In this document: piece by piece, positions 1 to 13,242 of the stretch
How the letters are laid out: each line of letters opens with the position of its first letter
Position numbering within the stretch: position 1 is the stretch's first letter
Assembly (NCBI GenBank): GCA_964059195.1
Contig: CAXKWD010000005.1
Location: 137,035,686-137,099,685 of the forward strand
Length of the DNA stretch: 64,000 nt
Direction of reading: 5' to 3'
Source of the DNA: Ectobius pallidus
Taxonomy: Eukaryota; Arthropoda; Insecta; Blattodea; Ectobiidae
The notes under the pieces: generated by a model
Databases searched by the model: none
The model's input: the letters and a program-made list of their open reading frames with translations, nothing else
Told to the model about the DNA's origin: nothing
Position numbers and translations under genes: made by a program

Positions 1-717
1 ACCATAGTTAAATAAACTCCTAAAAATGAAGCCAAGTTTAGGCACCTTTGCAAAACAGATTATTTCCCTTTAGTTTTCTTGGCCATCTACGACTATTACA
101 AGTGTAAAATTTAGCCTGTTTTGTGTTAATATTTTGAGATTCCACGTTTACGTGAAATATAATATATAATATATTCATACATATTATGGTGAAGATTTAA
201 GAAACGAAGTAATTTTAAGAATAACAATCTAGACAACTAATACCAGTAAATGTTGACTCTAAATAATTTTCCTAGAAGGAAAGAATGTATCCGTTTCGAA
301 ATTGAAATGGTTTAGTTCAAGTTTTTACTGCATTGGAACAAAGCCATTAGTTATTGCCGAACCTGTTCCAAACATATGGAAGTGTATTTTCTGTTGTGCA
401 ATATTTGGATTAGACTTTTACAACTGTTACTTGAAACATAACCTGCGATGCCAGGTCACTTGGGTCACCTTTCTGATTGTAGCTCTTGGAGATAGGAAAG
501 AGATTGTACCACTGATAATTGCAATGCTACACTTTCAAGATTTGTAGGTTTTAATTCCAGATGGAGACTGTGTAGATATTTAAAATGTAAACTGATGAAA
601 TGACAACGTAACCTGTTAAATTGATCGTGGAATACGAAAGCTAATCATGGAAATGACCTCGAAATCTCAACATCTGGCGAGTGAAGGTAACAAGGAGACG
701 TCTATACAAATGTATTA
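1..717. other. AT-rich sequence, no feature recognised
   Basis: Short open frames only, with no family motif or repeat match inside the window. Confidence 0.5.
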
Positions 718-1185
718 AAATCAGGTAAACAGATGTAACAAAGTACCAGAATGCTTCTGTTTAATCAGTGATAATTGCAATTATGCAGGGCTTACGGAAG
801 AACAAAGGTCTAGTTTGATAAGTATATGTGAAGGAATATGTGGGTAGTGTTATTTGTCAAAGCTACGTGCATTGCTACGTGCATTGCAACTTCCAAGGCC
901 GTATATGAACATTGCAAAACAATATGTTGGCATGAGAACTGATTTGCATTTGATAAATTCTTTCTAATATTTTACCATAAAATAGTCACTAAATTGGGCA
1001 TTACTCCGGTACCGGTCAACCGATTTGTCCAATAAGAAAAGGCTTCCTCTCATGGACGTTATAAATGCGTATACCAAGTTTCATTAAAATCCGATAAAGC
1101 ATATTTTTAGTTATCGTGCGTACATCAGACATTTTCCCGTCCCTCGCACAATCTCATAAAGTACCATTCTGACACTTAATAACAG
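718..1185 (-). repeat. Interspersed repeat family R1, copy 1
   Basis: Similar to the copies at 29.8-30.4 kb and 40.1-40.6 kb. Shared blocks are TCAGGTAAAC near the left end, AAAGTRCCAGAATG at 740, ACTCCGGTACCGGTCAACCG in the middle, TACCAAGTTTCAT, and ACCATTCTGACACTT at the right end. The outer blocks AAGTNCCAGAATG and CATTCTGNCACTT form a short imperfect inverted repeat at 741-753 and 1165-1177. Read on the minus strand, the copies end in A/T-rich simple sequence, so a SINE or LINE tail is an alternative to a MITE. No coding sequence. Class unresolved. Confidence 0.75.
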
Positions 1186-2835
1186 GTAATAACTGTTAAA
1201 CTTTAATTGCAGAACTCTGTGCAGTTAATGCATTTTATAATGTTTACATGGTGCAAACGCGGTTTCCTTATATTTTAACATGACTTTCTTGCAGTTAAAT
1301 TGGCTGTATCAAAACGAAGTGATCTGGGGACGTAGGAAGTTTTAATTTAATCTACTTAAACTGTTATTATTGCTCTTATTGCTCTAATAGACAATATTAG
1401 GCACAAAAAGTTTTTATTATTAACTTGAGTTTTCAAGTCAGTATAAAATTCAAATACAGAAAGTATTTATTGAAATAAAATTAAAGATACATAAAAATAA
1501 AAATAAAATCACATCCGAATAAATATGGCTCTTTTGTGGGTGCCGTTCAATAGTAAATGTAATTCAGTAAGTTAAGTTGTGTGTGTGTGTATATATATTT
1601 TTTTTCTTTCTGAAAATTGTACTTTTGGATTAAGGGGACCTCCATTTGAGTATTAACCTTTTCAGTGCTTCTGACGTATAAATTCGTTACCGTAAAAATT
1701 GTATAAAAGCAGAATCGTTAAATGAATGAAGTAATAATTTATGTTAAAATATGAGGATTTTTATTAGCTTGTTCTGACTTTCATTTAAAGAAACCAGTCA
1801 TTCCATTGAAAATTTTCGTATTTATTTCAAACTTGTAGTTCACTGATGCTTTTGGTTGATGATTGCTTTTATCAGTACCCAAATTCTGGTCTGAATAGGT
1901 TAATGCTGGAAATTTGCTATAAAATTCTCTCTACTTATAGTACTGCTAGAGAAAACTACAATAATAATAATAACAACAATAAAACGATTAGCCTATGGAA
2001 AATGAGAAATAGGTTAATTAGAAATAGGTTACGAGAGTATAGTCTAAAAGTCACGATGTAAGAACAAAGGCTATTCATATTCTTGTAGGTGCTCAAGAAG
2101 CATGAAAAGAAGATCTCAGCACAAGGAACATTAAGCCCATGAGAGTGGCAGGGAGAAGAGCTGTTGTACGTAATCCGTGTCGGGAGCCCTGGGATCGATC
2201 CGAATGGAAAAGTAATGCAGCCGGCGCCACACGTCATAAAAACATCTGCGCCCCTACAGCAGATCACAGAGCCCGTAGCCATGATCAAACTACGTGTCCT
2301 ACACAAAGGTTAATTATCTTCTGATTGACATTTTTATGCCAATTTTATTTTAGGTCATTAATGGAAATGTCAAATAACATTGTTATTGGTCGTGGGGTAT
2401 GAATAATGCTAAAGTCATTCTGTATTGCATACCTTTAAGGATACTGACGCATTGGATATTACGCAGAGAGAAACTAAAAATAGCGAATGCGGCCAACAAA
2501 ATTTTACCCGGCAGAAAAATGCAAACTTGTGAACAACTTAGGAATCGTAGCTCAATTCCGTCGTTTTTCTTTGTTAATTGGAGCGAACAGTCGTAAAAAA
2601 AAAAGACTTGCGAGAGGTGTTGATGCAATTTAGTGTAGATCCAATTTAGTACACTATATTGCACACTACAGATATCGGGCGAAATTTTGGAGAGCTTTAC
2701 TGCTGAAGGTATTTTCTCAACAGTTTAGCATGATTTTAGTGAGTGAATGAGCAATCTTACATCTTACATGCCTTATTGTGGGTCTCAAAAGCATATTCTG
2801 AGAAACTAGTCATGTCTCCTCCATGATGAAAAAAC
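1186..2835. other. AT-rich sequence with small microsatellites
   Basis: No gene or element recognised. There is a short (GT)n(AT)n tract near 1,578-1,600 and an AAT/AAC-rich tract near 1,960-1,983. The open frame over the latter encodes a run of Asn and is an artefact of the microsatellite. Confidence 0.5.
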
Positions 2836-2892
2836 TAAAAAAAAAAACCTAAATAAAAAATAAATAAATAAATAAATAAAATAAAAATAAAA
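2836..2892. repeat. (AAAT)n / A-rich simple repeat
   Basis: A-rich run with AAAT units. It could be the 3' tail of an old retroposon, but no element body is recognised beside it. Confidence 0.8.
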
Positions 2893-5800
2893 CTGTAACT
2901 GAGGTATTTATTAAATATGGCATGAAGAATTTAGCTCGACGATTCCAAGTACTGTATTGCATAAATAGCAGCAGAGAAAATAATGATACATAAATTATCC
3001 CTTTGTGGTTTTCAATATAAAGTTGACTGTTTTCACAAACTAAATATAAATATTATTACGTTGACCACATAATCCGCGACACAAGGCAACATAGAAGCGA
3101 GAGTCTCTTGGTACCGTAGTGTATTTGTTTTAATATGGTCATTGTCACCCGGACGAGATATCGGACAGTGCGGTGTTGCCATCATAAGGTGTAAAAGCAA
3201 TCACAAAACGCAAAATAAGTTTCATATTTATTCTGATGTTGTCTACTGCTCCTTTGAATCTGCACAGATATGGCCCTTTTATCTTGAATATAATACTGTA
3301 GTCAATTGGATTTTGTCAGCATATATTTAATTGTAACCAACCACCTTGGAATAATGATTTATTAACATTACTAAATTTTAATTTTTTAATTTTTATATTG
3401 ATTTTAATTTGTTATATTATAATTTCTTACTAAAATATCATATTACAGGTAAAAACAAAAATCAATAAAAATACTATTTCTAATTTAGTATTAAAAAAAT
3501 GAAAGTAAACCCCTAGATGAGCAAAGCTCGTGTTTAAGGGTATAATAGACCAATATAAATCCAATTATACATAAATACACAGTACACTCCAAACGAATAT
3601 TATAAATGCATGAGTACAATGTATGTAAAACAATTTTGCATCATTAACCAGTCGTTTATGTAGAATTACAACAACAACAAAACAGAATAAAAAATTATAG
3701 AAATAAACTGGATTGAAACATTGAAAAACAAAACAAAATTAAATTTGTGCTATTAATATTATGTGATAATTTATTTAATTTTCCTCTTAAAATGTTTGAG
3801 GCTGTAATTTATATATTCTGGGTGCTCAGCAATAAACGTGTTATACAATTTCGAACCATAATTTTGACCATGTAATTTTTGCCCTTTGGTCGTCTTACAT
3901 TTTGATTCAGCGAAACGAAAAATGGAGTTTCTTCTTGTATTTTGACAATAACTGAAGGACAAAAATTTTGATCTGTTTTTATGGTAATTAATAATTTTAA
4001 CTTATAAAGCTGTTCGATTTTCATAACATTGAATTCAGCATATAATAGTTTTGAAATTTTTCAGCACATTTTAATTATGGCCAAAACTTTTTGGCAAACT
4101 TAAGCATCGCAACTTCTTACAACTATTTCCGCAACATGTCTAGTGACGTTCTATGCTTTCGTTACCCTGGCAGTATTCTAATAAAACCAGAACTAGAAAA
4201 GACTCTCAGTAATAATAACTACCAGAGTTATATGATAAAGATAAAAACTTCGTAAATCATACTTACTTTCCGAAGGGAATATTTAAAACTTTTAAGGTTA
4301 GGCTAACTAAGGAGGAATGTCGAATTCTCCTCGGACATCCAATACAGCAATAAAAGTCACTCTTTACACCTGTGACTTCTTTTCATGAAGATTTATACCT
4401 CACCATTCACAAGACCTGGGGAAAATGGGATACACCACTTACAGTTCACTTAACTTAAAAGACGCAGTACCACTCAAATCCAGGTGAACTGACCAAGACG
4501 AGAAATTTGATGATTTAGAATTCTCAAGGGTGCGGATTAAAATTCCAGAACCGTGTTACTGAATGTGAGCTTTTAAGGTCTTTTTTTTCTTTTTTTCTTC
4601 TTTCTTTCTTTCCAATTCCAAAGGGAAATGTTACCGATATATTGGAATTTCCTTCACATGTAGCATTCCTGTTCTTTGTCATAAATGTTTCTAGATTCCT
4701 TAGAGGAGACTCTTAGTAGTGGGGTTATTCAGCAAGTAAATTTCTTCATGGCCAATAATGATTATTTTGTTTTCTGAAATCATTCATGAACCGACTGTCA
4801 TGGAGCAAGGTGCCAAATTCATAGTTATACTTTTTTATATCAAAATTACTTAAAGTTGTAGAGACAATTAAAATGAACACATTTCTTTGAATAATCAATA
4901 GGTATAGAAAATAAAATTTACGATTAATTTATAGTTGCGAAATGCAGTACATCTGGTCGCAATACATATACTAAAACAAATCCAAGCGAGATGTCAAAGA
5001 TGTGTCGGGTTTAAAACAGAAGTTTCGTGGCCAGCCAATTTTAATTGGGTTTTCATGGTTTCCTCATTCGCAATGTCAGAAGCGTAACTTGTAGGCTACT
5101 TTTACTTTTCATAACTCATCGCCGTTAAGTCAACCAATATCACAATCTCTTAAAGCTGATTATCAGTCAAGAAATCATCACAAAACAATAGGAACAGATG
5201 CAGACGTATAGATTACTACAGGAGCCTACTGGCAAATCCAAAGATCCTACACAAATTATCTACATGCACTTAAAGCATGCAAAATAAGCTATTAATAATA
5301 ATAACAATAGCCTATTAATAAAGAACACAGTAAGCTTAAATTTAGATTATATATTTTCTAGGACAAATCTGAATACAAAAAAATGAAAAGTACATTAAGT
5401 TACTACTTATAGTAAGATGGTCCATAAAAATATCCCCACTTAAAATAAAAAATGATTATAGAGGGCCGGATTCATATACACATTCATATTGACTTTGTTT
5501 AATTTGCATTCTCTATTATGATTTATTTTCTTGACCTAGGAAATCTAAACGGATAATCAGACCAATTAATTATTATTTATTCAGTTAATATACGTGATGC
5601 TGAAAGGAGAATATTTTATAATATGTCTTCTTAATGATACATACGGGTTTCTTTTGTCAAACTAAAAACCTCCATAATACAAATCTTAACAAGTAAATAC
5701 GTGATAAAGTTTGTGCATTATATTTGGTACCATTTATTTCGCTTATACTCAATACCGTCTGCAAAGTGCGTTTATTAGCAGAGAGCTGAGACATTCATAC

Positions 5801-5975
5801 AGTTGCACGGGTGCGCAGCTGTGGCGGGTAATGTCTCCCACTACAGTCGCCCTTGACGTCAGCATAAAGCAGTTTCGACGTGACACTGAACATGAAGAGC
5901 AGGTTTCATACGTCACAGAGTGGATGGAGGAAGAAAACGTTTCCCCTCAGTTGCTCAGGAATGGTCTATAACATG
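2893..5975. other. AT-rich sequence, no feature recognised
   Basis: About 3 kb without recognisable genes. A plus-strand frame of 86 codons at 5,711-5,971 covers a locally less AT-rich patch, but it shows no motif and I do not call it a gene. Confidence 0.5.
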
Positions 5976-5983
5976 AATACATG

Positions 5984-6581
5984 CAGAGGCGCCAACTTAT
6001 ACGGGCCCATGGGGCTGAAGCCCACACAATAATTTGCCTTAGGCCTATTTTGTTAAATTATTTATTTTTTCCCTTCGTAGTTTTACCTCTCCCTTGTAGA
6101 GACCTAAATTATTTATTACCATTACTAAAATTAGTTTTCGTTGTTGAATCGCTGGAAAGCGAAAATCAGGCTATTGTTGACCTACATATTATTTTCTCCT
6201 CTTGTTTCAATTCTCTCACGATTGTTCATTAATACATTTAACTTTTACGTCTTAATCTGTTAACGCAGTTTCTATATCCACCGCCATATTTTTATGCTTT
6301 CAGAAAAAAATTAATCACATTGCTGTTCAAAATATGTGCGGAAAAGTTAAATTGAGAATTTAGATTATGCTTGTGGTTAAGACAAGAGTGTGGAGTTCAA
6401 GGCAATTATTACAAAGTTTGTCATCAGAAAAAATGAAATCATTTCATGTAGACGTACAATTATATATTTAACAGCAGTCATATCAATATTATATAAGTCT
6501 ATTTCTTGAACCAAGGGGCGGGGTATGAAATTTTTTAAATCTTTGAGTTCACCCAATGTTTTTTAAAAGTTGGCGCCACTG
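5984..6581. mobile_element. hAT-like non-autonomous element (598 bp)
   Basis: Bounded by terminal inverted repeats CAGAGGCGCCAACTT at the left and AAGTTGGCGCCACTG at the right, with one mismatch. The 8-bp duplication AATACATG lies directly outside both ends (5,976-5,983 and 6,582-6,589). An 8-bp TSD with CAG..CTG termini is typical of the hAT superfamily. The interior has no transposase motif, so it would need transposase supplied in trans. The duplication is perfect, so the ends are well supported. Confidence 0.9.
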
Positions 6582-6589
6582 AATACATG

Positions 6590-7094
6590 AAAGAAACATG
6601 TAATGGCAACACGGAATTGAAGGTGTTACTACTGTTCACGAGCCTGTGTTTTTTTTATCTCATACACTTACATATTATCATGTGTTGTGAAATCAATATT
6701 GTCATGTTCTGACAAGTGACTTTTGTTTACTCCGTGCCAGAATAATGAAACTGTCAGAAGTGAAATTTCACGTGTAACATCAAGATATCATTCTGACATG
6801 TTTAGGACAGGTTAATGTTTACCGTATATACACGCTAACACTGAAACTAATAATAAAACATAAAATGCACTGCCATCTAGACGAGTTCTTATAAATAGTA
6901 CAGTCATGAGAAGTGGTGTCTGGTGATTTGATAATTTGATGTGTAAAATCATGCTAGGAAGTTCTAACATTCCAGAGAGATCATTTAGCAGGTTTATACC
7001 TGGTTGGGAGCAGATTAACAAATCTGTAGATCAGAACTTACGCGTATTTTATCGAAACCTAATAAAAGCAGTCGCAGGTGGGCCTTTGTGAATT
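6590..7094. other. No feature recognised
   Basis: Only short frames, with no repeat match in the window. Confidence 0.5.
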
Positions 7095-7119
7095 ATTATT
7101 ATTATTATTATTATTATTG
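7095..7119. repeat. (ATT)n microsatellite
   Basis: About eight ATT units immediately left of the LINE 3' end at 7,125. Confidence 0.9.
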
Positions 7120-7124
7120 CTTAC

Positions 7125-7620
7125 TTATTCAATGGCAATAGTCAATTCCTTAGCAAGCTAAAGGAATATTATCTATTTTATGGAACCCGAAGGTTCACTG
7201 TCGCACTTACCTGAGCCCGCCATTCAACCCTATGCTGTACTAACCCCATCCAACCATCCCTTGCAAATCCTACTTCACTTAAATCTATCCTAATATTGTC
7301 CTCTCACCTACGTCTAGGTCTTCCAAGTGGTATATTCCCTTCGGGTTTCCCAGTCAATACTTTTGAGATATGACTTTCCTCCCCCATGCGCGCAACATGT
7401 CCAGCCCATTTCACCCTGCGTTATTTAATTTCCTTTACTATATCCAGTGAAGAGTATAGGTTGTGAAGCTCGTCGATATGCAGTTTTCTCCATTCCCCGT
7501 CTTCATTTCTCTTAGGCCCAAATATTTTACGAAGCACCCTGTTTTCGAACACTCTCAGATTATGTTCTTTCCGAAGAGTAAGGTGCAATGTCTCACATCC
7601 ATATAATACAACCGGCAAGA
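7125..7620 (-). pseudogene. 5'-truncated LINE 3' end (family L-A, copy 1), broken
   Basis: Minus-strand translation gives the end of a non-LTR retrotransposon polyprotein: YGCETLHLTLRKEHNLRVFE, then RVLRKIFGPKRNEDGEWRKL, a WAGHVARMGE motif, GRPRRR, and the terminal NLRVP before the stop near 7,185. Two in-frame stops break it, one after DIVKEIK near 7,421 and one where a Trp codon is TGA after GRPRRR. The same C-terminus occurs at 21,072-21,439 and 60,250-60,705. The element ends in a TAAGTAAG-like tail (plus-strand TTACTTATT). The RT core and endonuclease are absent. Confidence 0.85.
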
Positions 7621-7624
7621 TAGT

Positions 7625-8514
7625 AGTAATATATATTTTTTATTAATTGTTGGTATGAGAATTACTAATTTCTAACTTTCCCAGGACATCTATAAGCCGG
7701 TACATGTTTCTTTCAGATTTATAGCATTAGCGTGTAACAATTTAAAGCTTACAAGGGTCGTATTGTGCAATGTAATCATCTCATCACCATATATGTTGCA
7801 ATAGAAGGATTATTTATAAAAATATTTTAAAAAGCCTTAGCAAGGATTTCTACTCTATGAAATAGGAATACAGAGTTAGTATCTTGGCACCCATATCTAT
7901 GTGACATACAAATACGAGGAAACAAGAAGCATTGTGACTAGCGGCTTCTCAATGCTTCCTATTGAGGCTATACGTTATTATTAGTTCCGCGCGTTTGGAA
8001 TACTAAACACGTCACAAATACATGCACAGACACATCATTGTGGCGTATTTTGTGCTTCTGACAGGCTTGCTTGTAGTGGAAATTGTTCTGTCCCCTGCAA
8101 GAACTTCAAACGCATGTGATAGAATTTATGGAAATAACATTCTGAATGAGGTTCTAAAATATTAGTAAAGTTAAAACATATTTCCTTCAGGAGTTGTACA
8201 CAACAGGTGGATAAAAGTAAACACTGTTGAAAAGATTTCCATGTGGTACAAATATTTTTACAATTCGAAAGAAAAAATATGGCGCAAAAATTGCACAAAT
8301 TTTCTCACGTACACATGTTAAGATTTGTATTATTGGCGATTTTAGGCGGGCGAAAGATATGTAAAATTAATATAAAATCTTAAAGTGTATATATATTTGA
8401 GAGTTTAAAACCATAGAACCATAAGTACAAAAATAATTCACCTTGCAGTATCACACTTATTAAATCACTTGTCATTTTATACTGCAATTATTTTCCTTTT
8501 AATTCAGCTGTTTT
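7625..8514. other. No feature recognised
   Basis: AT-rich. An 87-codon minus-strand frame at 8,035-8,298 shows no motif and is not called. Confidence 0.5.
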
Positions 8515-8612
8515 TATACTCCTTTTAGCTGCGAGGCCATATCAGGAGTTTGGGATGTGTGACTATACAGTAGGGTAGGCCACGTAACTATTGACTGTCA
8601 ATATTTCTATTA
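8515..8612 (+). repeat. Interspersed repeat family R2, copy 1
   Basis: About 100 bp matching 32,380-32,495. Shared words include CGAGGCCATATCAGGAGTT, ACAGTAG followed by GTAGGCCA, and AACTATTGA. Function and class unknown. The SINE at 8,618 follows directly, so it may have inserted into a longer copy. Confidence 0.75.
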
Positions 8613-8617
8613 TTGAT

Positions 8618-8849
8618 TTTTTTTTTTTTTTAAGTAAATTTCAATTGATATTACTTTAAATGGATATGATACAGGATGAAATGGTGAGAATGATTCATGG
8701 TATGTAAATATCAAATTCGGCATTTGTCTTTACGACTGGGGAGACCATGGAAAAAACCCATCTCAAATTGGCCGGCTATGGGATTTTAACCTGGGACCTC
8801 CCGAATGCGAGTCCGAGACGATACCATTTCGGCCACCTCGCTCGGTAGC
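8618..8849 (-). mobile_element. tRNA-derived SINE with poly-A tail
   Basis: Read on the minus strand it begins with GAGCGAGGTGGCCGAAATGG (A-box-like), then a B-box-like AGGTTAAAATCCC at about 8,780-8,792. A body follows, with ATGGGTTTTTTCCATGG, and a poly-A tail seen as the T-run at about 8,618-8,632. The internal pol III promoter elements suggest descent from a tRNA, perhaps tRNA-Ser-like, but the cloverleaf is not intact. I could not find clear target duplications. Confidence 0.8.
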
Positions 8850-8850
8850 T

Positions 8851-10497
8851 TATAATTTGAGATTCCTGAAGTCAATAAAAGATACCACAGGAGACCATGG
8901 AAATTCAACACCAGTCATTGTATTAGGCCTATATAAAGTTCGATGCACGGGCCCCGAAGCATTTTGATTGGCTCTAGAGGACACCCAATCTTATATATAA
9001 TATATATATATATACACACACTGTATATCACAGTCCTTAAAAATGACTTCAAGCTAAAATCGTCAACTAGCTCTTCTAGAAATGAGGACAAATGATCTGA
9101 AATAGGACGGAACAAAAGATCACCCACCAATAGCACAAACAGACTATACTTAGGTTGAAAATTCATTGCAGAGGTTCAAATTTATGTATTATGTGAAGAG
9201 CGCACTAAACGTATAAAACCAATACTCAGTGCGAAATAAAACTCTTGGTGAATTGAAATTCTCAGAAGCGCAATAACTTCAGCTCATTTACAGCAGGGAG
9301 GGGTCACCACCTACAGAAATTAAGCGGTGTTTTAAATGATTATCATTCTTCGCACCCATATATTTTCCAAGAAATAAGACTAATTAAATTAAGGAATATG
9401 TTAGAATGGATATTGAATTATGTAATGAATTAAAATGATATTCAGGATGCAAGAAAAGAAATTGGGCATCTAAAGGAGAAGGCGATGACAATGGACGTAA
9501 TAGGGATTTCGCCTATGTGCTTTCCCGCCAGCTAACCTTACACCTCACGACTTCATCAGATTCGGGATATGCAAAAGTTGAAACCCTTAAAAATGGCCGT
9601 TGTGCAATAAAATATATTTTCTGGATCCTGATTTAATTTTTGTCTGTGATCTAATCGAGTGGAATGGCAACAATAATAACGAAACTTGTTCCATTAAGTA
9701 CGGTACATGTCAGAATTTGGTGGCGGGAATTTTGTTTTGCTTTTTAAAGAAAATGTCGAAAGAAAATGTATTCTTCACTTACTATATTCGTCCCACGTTC
9801 ACTTTATTTAGTACATTTAAGACATTTAGGAGGGGCTCCGAGGTCGAAATGATCACTCGCCACGGGTCCTTCTATTTCCTTGTCCTGTACATGTGTATGA
9901 GTTCTCTATACGGAGATGATAATAAAGCTCTTGAAAGAGATGGTTCAATATGAAACCATAAAATCGCGTAGGCCGACTTGACACAGTTTTTTTTTGTGAT
10001 ATAAATGTCCATTACGCAAGTCTTCCAATTTATGTAAAAATGTCAGGGTTAATAAATTTAACTCTCTAATTATTTTTCTGTGATATAAATGAATAAAAAA
10101 AGAACTTAGCGATTGAGTAAATAATCGCGGGCATCTGCTAGTAAAATATAAATTACAACAAAATTACAAACACAATTACGATTTTCAATAATATTTTCGT
10201 ACACATTTCTCAACATTCGTCCTAAAGGATGCGTTCTAGTTTAGTTAAATAGTTCGTAAAGACATTGGCCGCCCCCGTAAAAGATGGACTCCACTTATGA
10301 CTTCGCCGGAACGGGCTACTTAGCCTAAACCATGAAGAAGATGAGTTCATAAAATTCAACAAATTCCGTGATATTTCATGGATATAATTTGCTTAGTAGT
10401 AATATTTCACATATAAGAAATATGTCTTGTAAAATTTATCGCTTATCACTGATAGGCCTACCTAATAACTACAACCATTAACAAGATTACAGCAAAA
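8851..10497. other. No gene recognised; short (TA)n tract
   Basis: A TA dinucleotide run lies near 8,994-9,014. A 117-codon plus-strand frame at 9,600-9,953 has no recognisable motif and no supporting signals. Confidence 0.5.
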
Positions 10498-10499
10498 CT

Positions 10500-10821
10500 C
10501 CTATTATCCGAACTCCAACTATACGGATCGCCAATTATTCGGATCGCTTTGAGGGAATATTCAAACGGTTTTACAGCAGCGAGCATTGCGATACCCTCTT
10601 TCAGGGCCGATTATAATTATTTGCCAAAAAAACAAAACTTTTAGCTGGCAAAATCGACAGTTTTTCAGCAATACAACTGACGCTGATCGATATGTTCAAG
10701 ATGTGACACTTCATGTAAGTACAGTACTATACAATTTAGAGTTTTTAAAAAGAGATTACCTTTTTCATGTTTTACCCAATTATCCGGATATTTGATTTTC
10801 CCGATCGGGAAAGTTCTACTG
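10500..10821. mobile_element. pogo/Tigger-like MITE (322 bp)
   Basis: Ends are CAGCAAAACTCC at the left and the complement of CAGTAGAACTTTCC at the right, each flanked by TA (10,498-10,499 and 10,822-10,823). TA target duplication and CAGT-type termini fit the pogo branch of Tc1/mariner. Interior words CCAACTATACGGATCG and TTATCCGGAT recur at 57.57 kb. No transposase reading frame. Confidence 0.75.
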
Positions 10822-10823
10822 TA

Positions 10824-13242
10824 ATTTAACCAGATAATGTGGAGAATTAAAAATACAAATAGGTTATATTTCAATTCCCATCCTATTCGAGAGGTGTGGA
10901 CTTCCTGTAAATTGAGTAGTGCGTGTATAATTTAATAAGAAAGAGCGTGTTCTATTCTCAGAAACGTAAGATATATGAGAACTTCAGCCTCTGGGAACAT
11001 GCTGAAAAGAGCTGCCGCTTCTTCCCGAAATCCAGTGCATATGAGCATTTTGTTCAGAATAAGATGTTATTAAAATACATGGAACAACTTGTTTCATCAC
11101 CTTCTCGGTGACATACAACACAGATCCACAGATATTGAAATGAAGTCGGCGAAGTGTTCTCAAACAAGAACAACTGCAAGTTTATTTGTTTACCCTGTTC
11201 CTGACATTAAAAATTCAACATACTAAATTAGTAAGAACCAGCTCTGTCATTATAAATAGACCAGTAAACAATCAAGACAGCATTCTTAAAGGAAGAAATT
11301 ACTGTTTCACAGAAAATCATATCGGCAGGAGGATCTGAAGGAACGACCTTTGCATTCCAGCATTACAAGAATAGCAGCTTAACTCCACCGAATTATGCAA
11401 CACACATTCCGTGACCGTCCGAGTGCCTGCATATAGAACAGGATTGCACACGCAACCAAATTTGTCGCTTGTGACGTATGAATTGGTTTGCTTGGAGTGA
11501 CAGATGGTGTACAGTGTTTGATAGATTGTCCTTCACATTGTTTTCTCAATATATCTTTGACACTCAAACCAGATTTGTTTTGCAGAAATAAATATTTTTA
11601 TATAAAAGGCTAATGGAAATTGTTCAACAGCCTGAGCAATAGATTAAATAAATAAAAATATTTTTATATAGAGCTTTAGTGTTAAAACAGGTAATTATTT
11701 CCAAGGCTTCAAACTTTTCTTTCTTTTCAACCAGTGAAGGTGAGTTTCGGCCATACTTTGAAATCATGTAGCCGACAAGTTATTGTTCTGCCGTTTAAAG
11801 ACATGTGAATTTCTTCCCAATTGATCTGCTGAAGGTACGAGTTGCGTCCCCTGACTAATAATCCATTCCAGTCTATTGACATTATCCAGAACATATTTCG
11901 GAGAGCCCCCACCAGACATTTTATGCCTTAAAATACAGACAGAAAATATCATCAGGTCTCCAGTGACATCAATAGCCTGCTTTTCAAATACTTGAAGCAC
12001 AATTTTCTTGAGGAAGGGCAATGGGTCGCTTATTTATTTTTAAGTTAGGGAAATTGTTTCCTAATTAATGCTTCTATTTACGACATTATTTCTCTTATAA
12101 ACTCCTACTTCTGTATTAAAAAAGGTATGTTATGATGGCCAAAACAGAACGAACTAAGGTAAAATTATTTTTAATAAAAATTTAATGGTAGCCTACATTA
12201 AAACTGAAATATACTCCATGACGTAATCTCCTATTGAGCAAGGCGCGAAATTTCCGATCGCCAGATCGCCACTGGCGACCATAATTTTGAGGTTGGCGAC
12301 TAAAATTATTGGTTTGGCTACCGATTTCAGACTTATTTATTTTTCTGCTATAGAGGGACAATGCATTGTCCAACTGATGCGTCACCCATCCCCATCTTTC
12401 ATTTGCGTTGGTAGATGGCAGGATGGCGGATGTCCAAACTTCCGGAACCCCTACTTCTTCATCAACAATTGTACTCATGAAATTTCGGACCTCCCTAACT
12501 TAGTAAAATCTGAGGAGGTAAAGGGGATGAATACCGAGCTTGTGAACCTCGTAGTCAGCAACGCTAAACACCATTCGGGCGGCCTAATTATAAGCTAAAA
12601 ATACGCAATTCTCATATGGCTATAAGGCAGTATTGCCTCCATTTAACTGTAGGCCTACCTTAATGTTAAACAATCTGGGCAGCCATAAGTTAAATTTTTG
12701 GCCCTTTCTACAACAAAAATGAACTGATAAGCTTTAAGTACCTACTTGGTTTTAATTTATTCCTTTATTGCGACAAAATGGTCATGTTATGATGAATGGA
12801 GCAAGGGTGGAACACTATATGGCAGGGGAGTATGGCCTACGGTCAAGGGCTCCGGGGATGGTTGATGCCCCCCCCCAAATAAACTTCACGATACGGGCTA
12901 CGTATTAATTTCTTTAAAGTGTTCTCGTTATTCTCTGCGAAAGAAGAGAGAGGCCAAATTAACATCAGGATACTAAATACTTCAACTTGCTCTTACAAAT
13001 TAAGTCACTCTGTAATATCGTTCAGTATAAAATTGGAGTACGGAGAAGTACTGCCCAGGGGGTTTCATTATCTTCATTACATAATTAATTGAGTAATTAC
13101 ACTGAATTCCCTCAGGGACCACTGGGATAGTTATTGCTCTCTAATCCGTGAAATGACCACTGCGTTCACTTAAATTATTATCAGAGCATGGAGATTAGTA
13201 TCCTTTGATATTTAGCCTACCTACGGACATATCTGCTTTCTA
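10824..13242. other. No gene recognised
   Basis: About 2.4 kb. It contains a small hairpin-prone patch (CGCCAGATCGCCACTGGCGA) near 12,260 and C-runs near 12,870. The 103- and 98-codon frames on opposite strands at 12.2-12.6 kb overlap each other and show no motif. Confidence 0.5.

Noticed and set aside
1956..2306. 116-codon minus frame ending in a Leu run
   Set aside because: The Leu run is the complement of an AAT/AAC microsatellite, and the rest has no motif.
9600..9953. 117-codon plus frame
   Set aside because: AT-rich, no domain, no conserved motif, no supporting signals.
10125..10145. Helitron 3' end (GCGGGCATCTGCTAGT)
   Set aside because: CTAG is followed by T, but the hairpin is too weak and no matching 5' end was found.
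12182..12598. Overlapping 98- and 103-codon frames on opposite strands
   Set aside because: They overlap each other; neither has a motif or composition distinct from the background.
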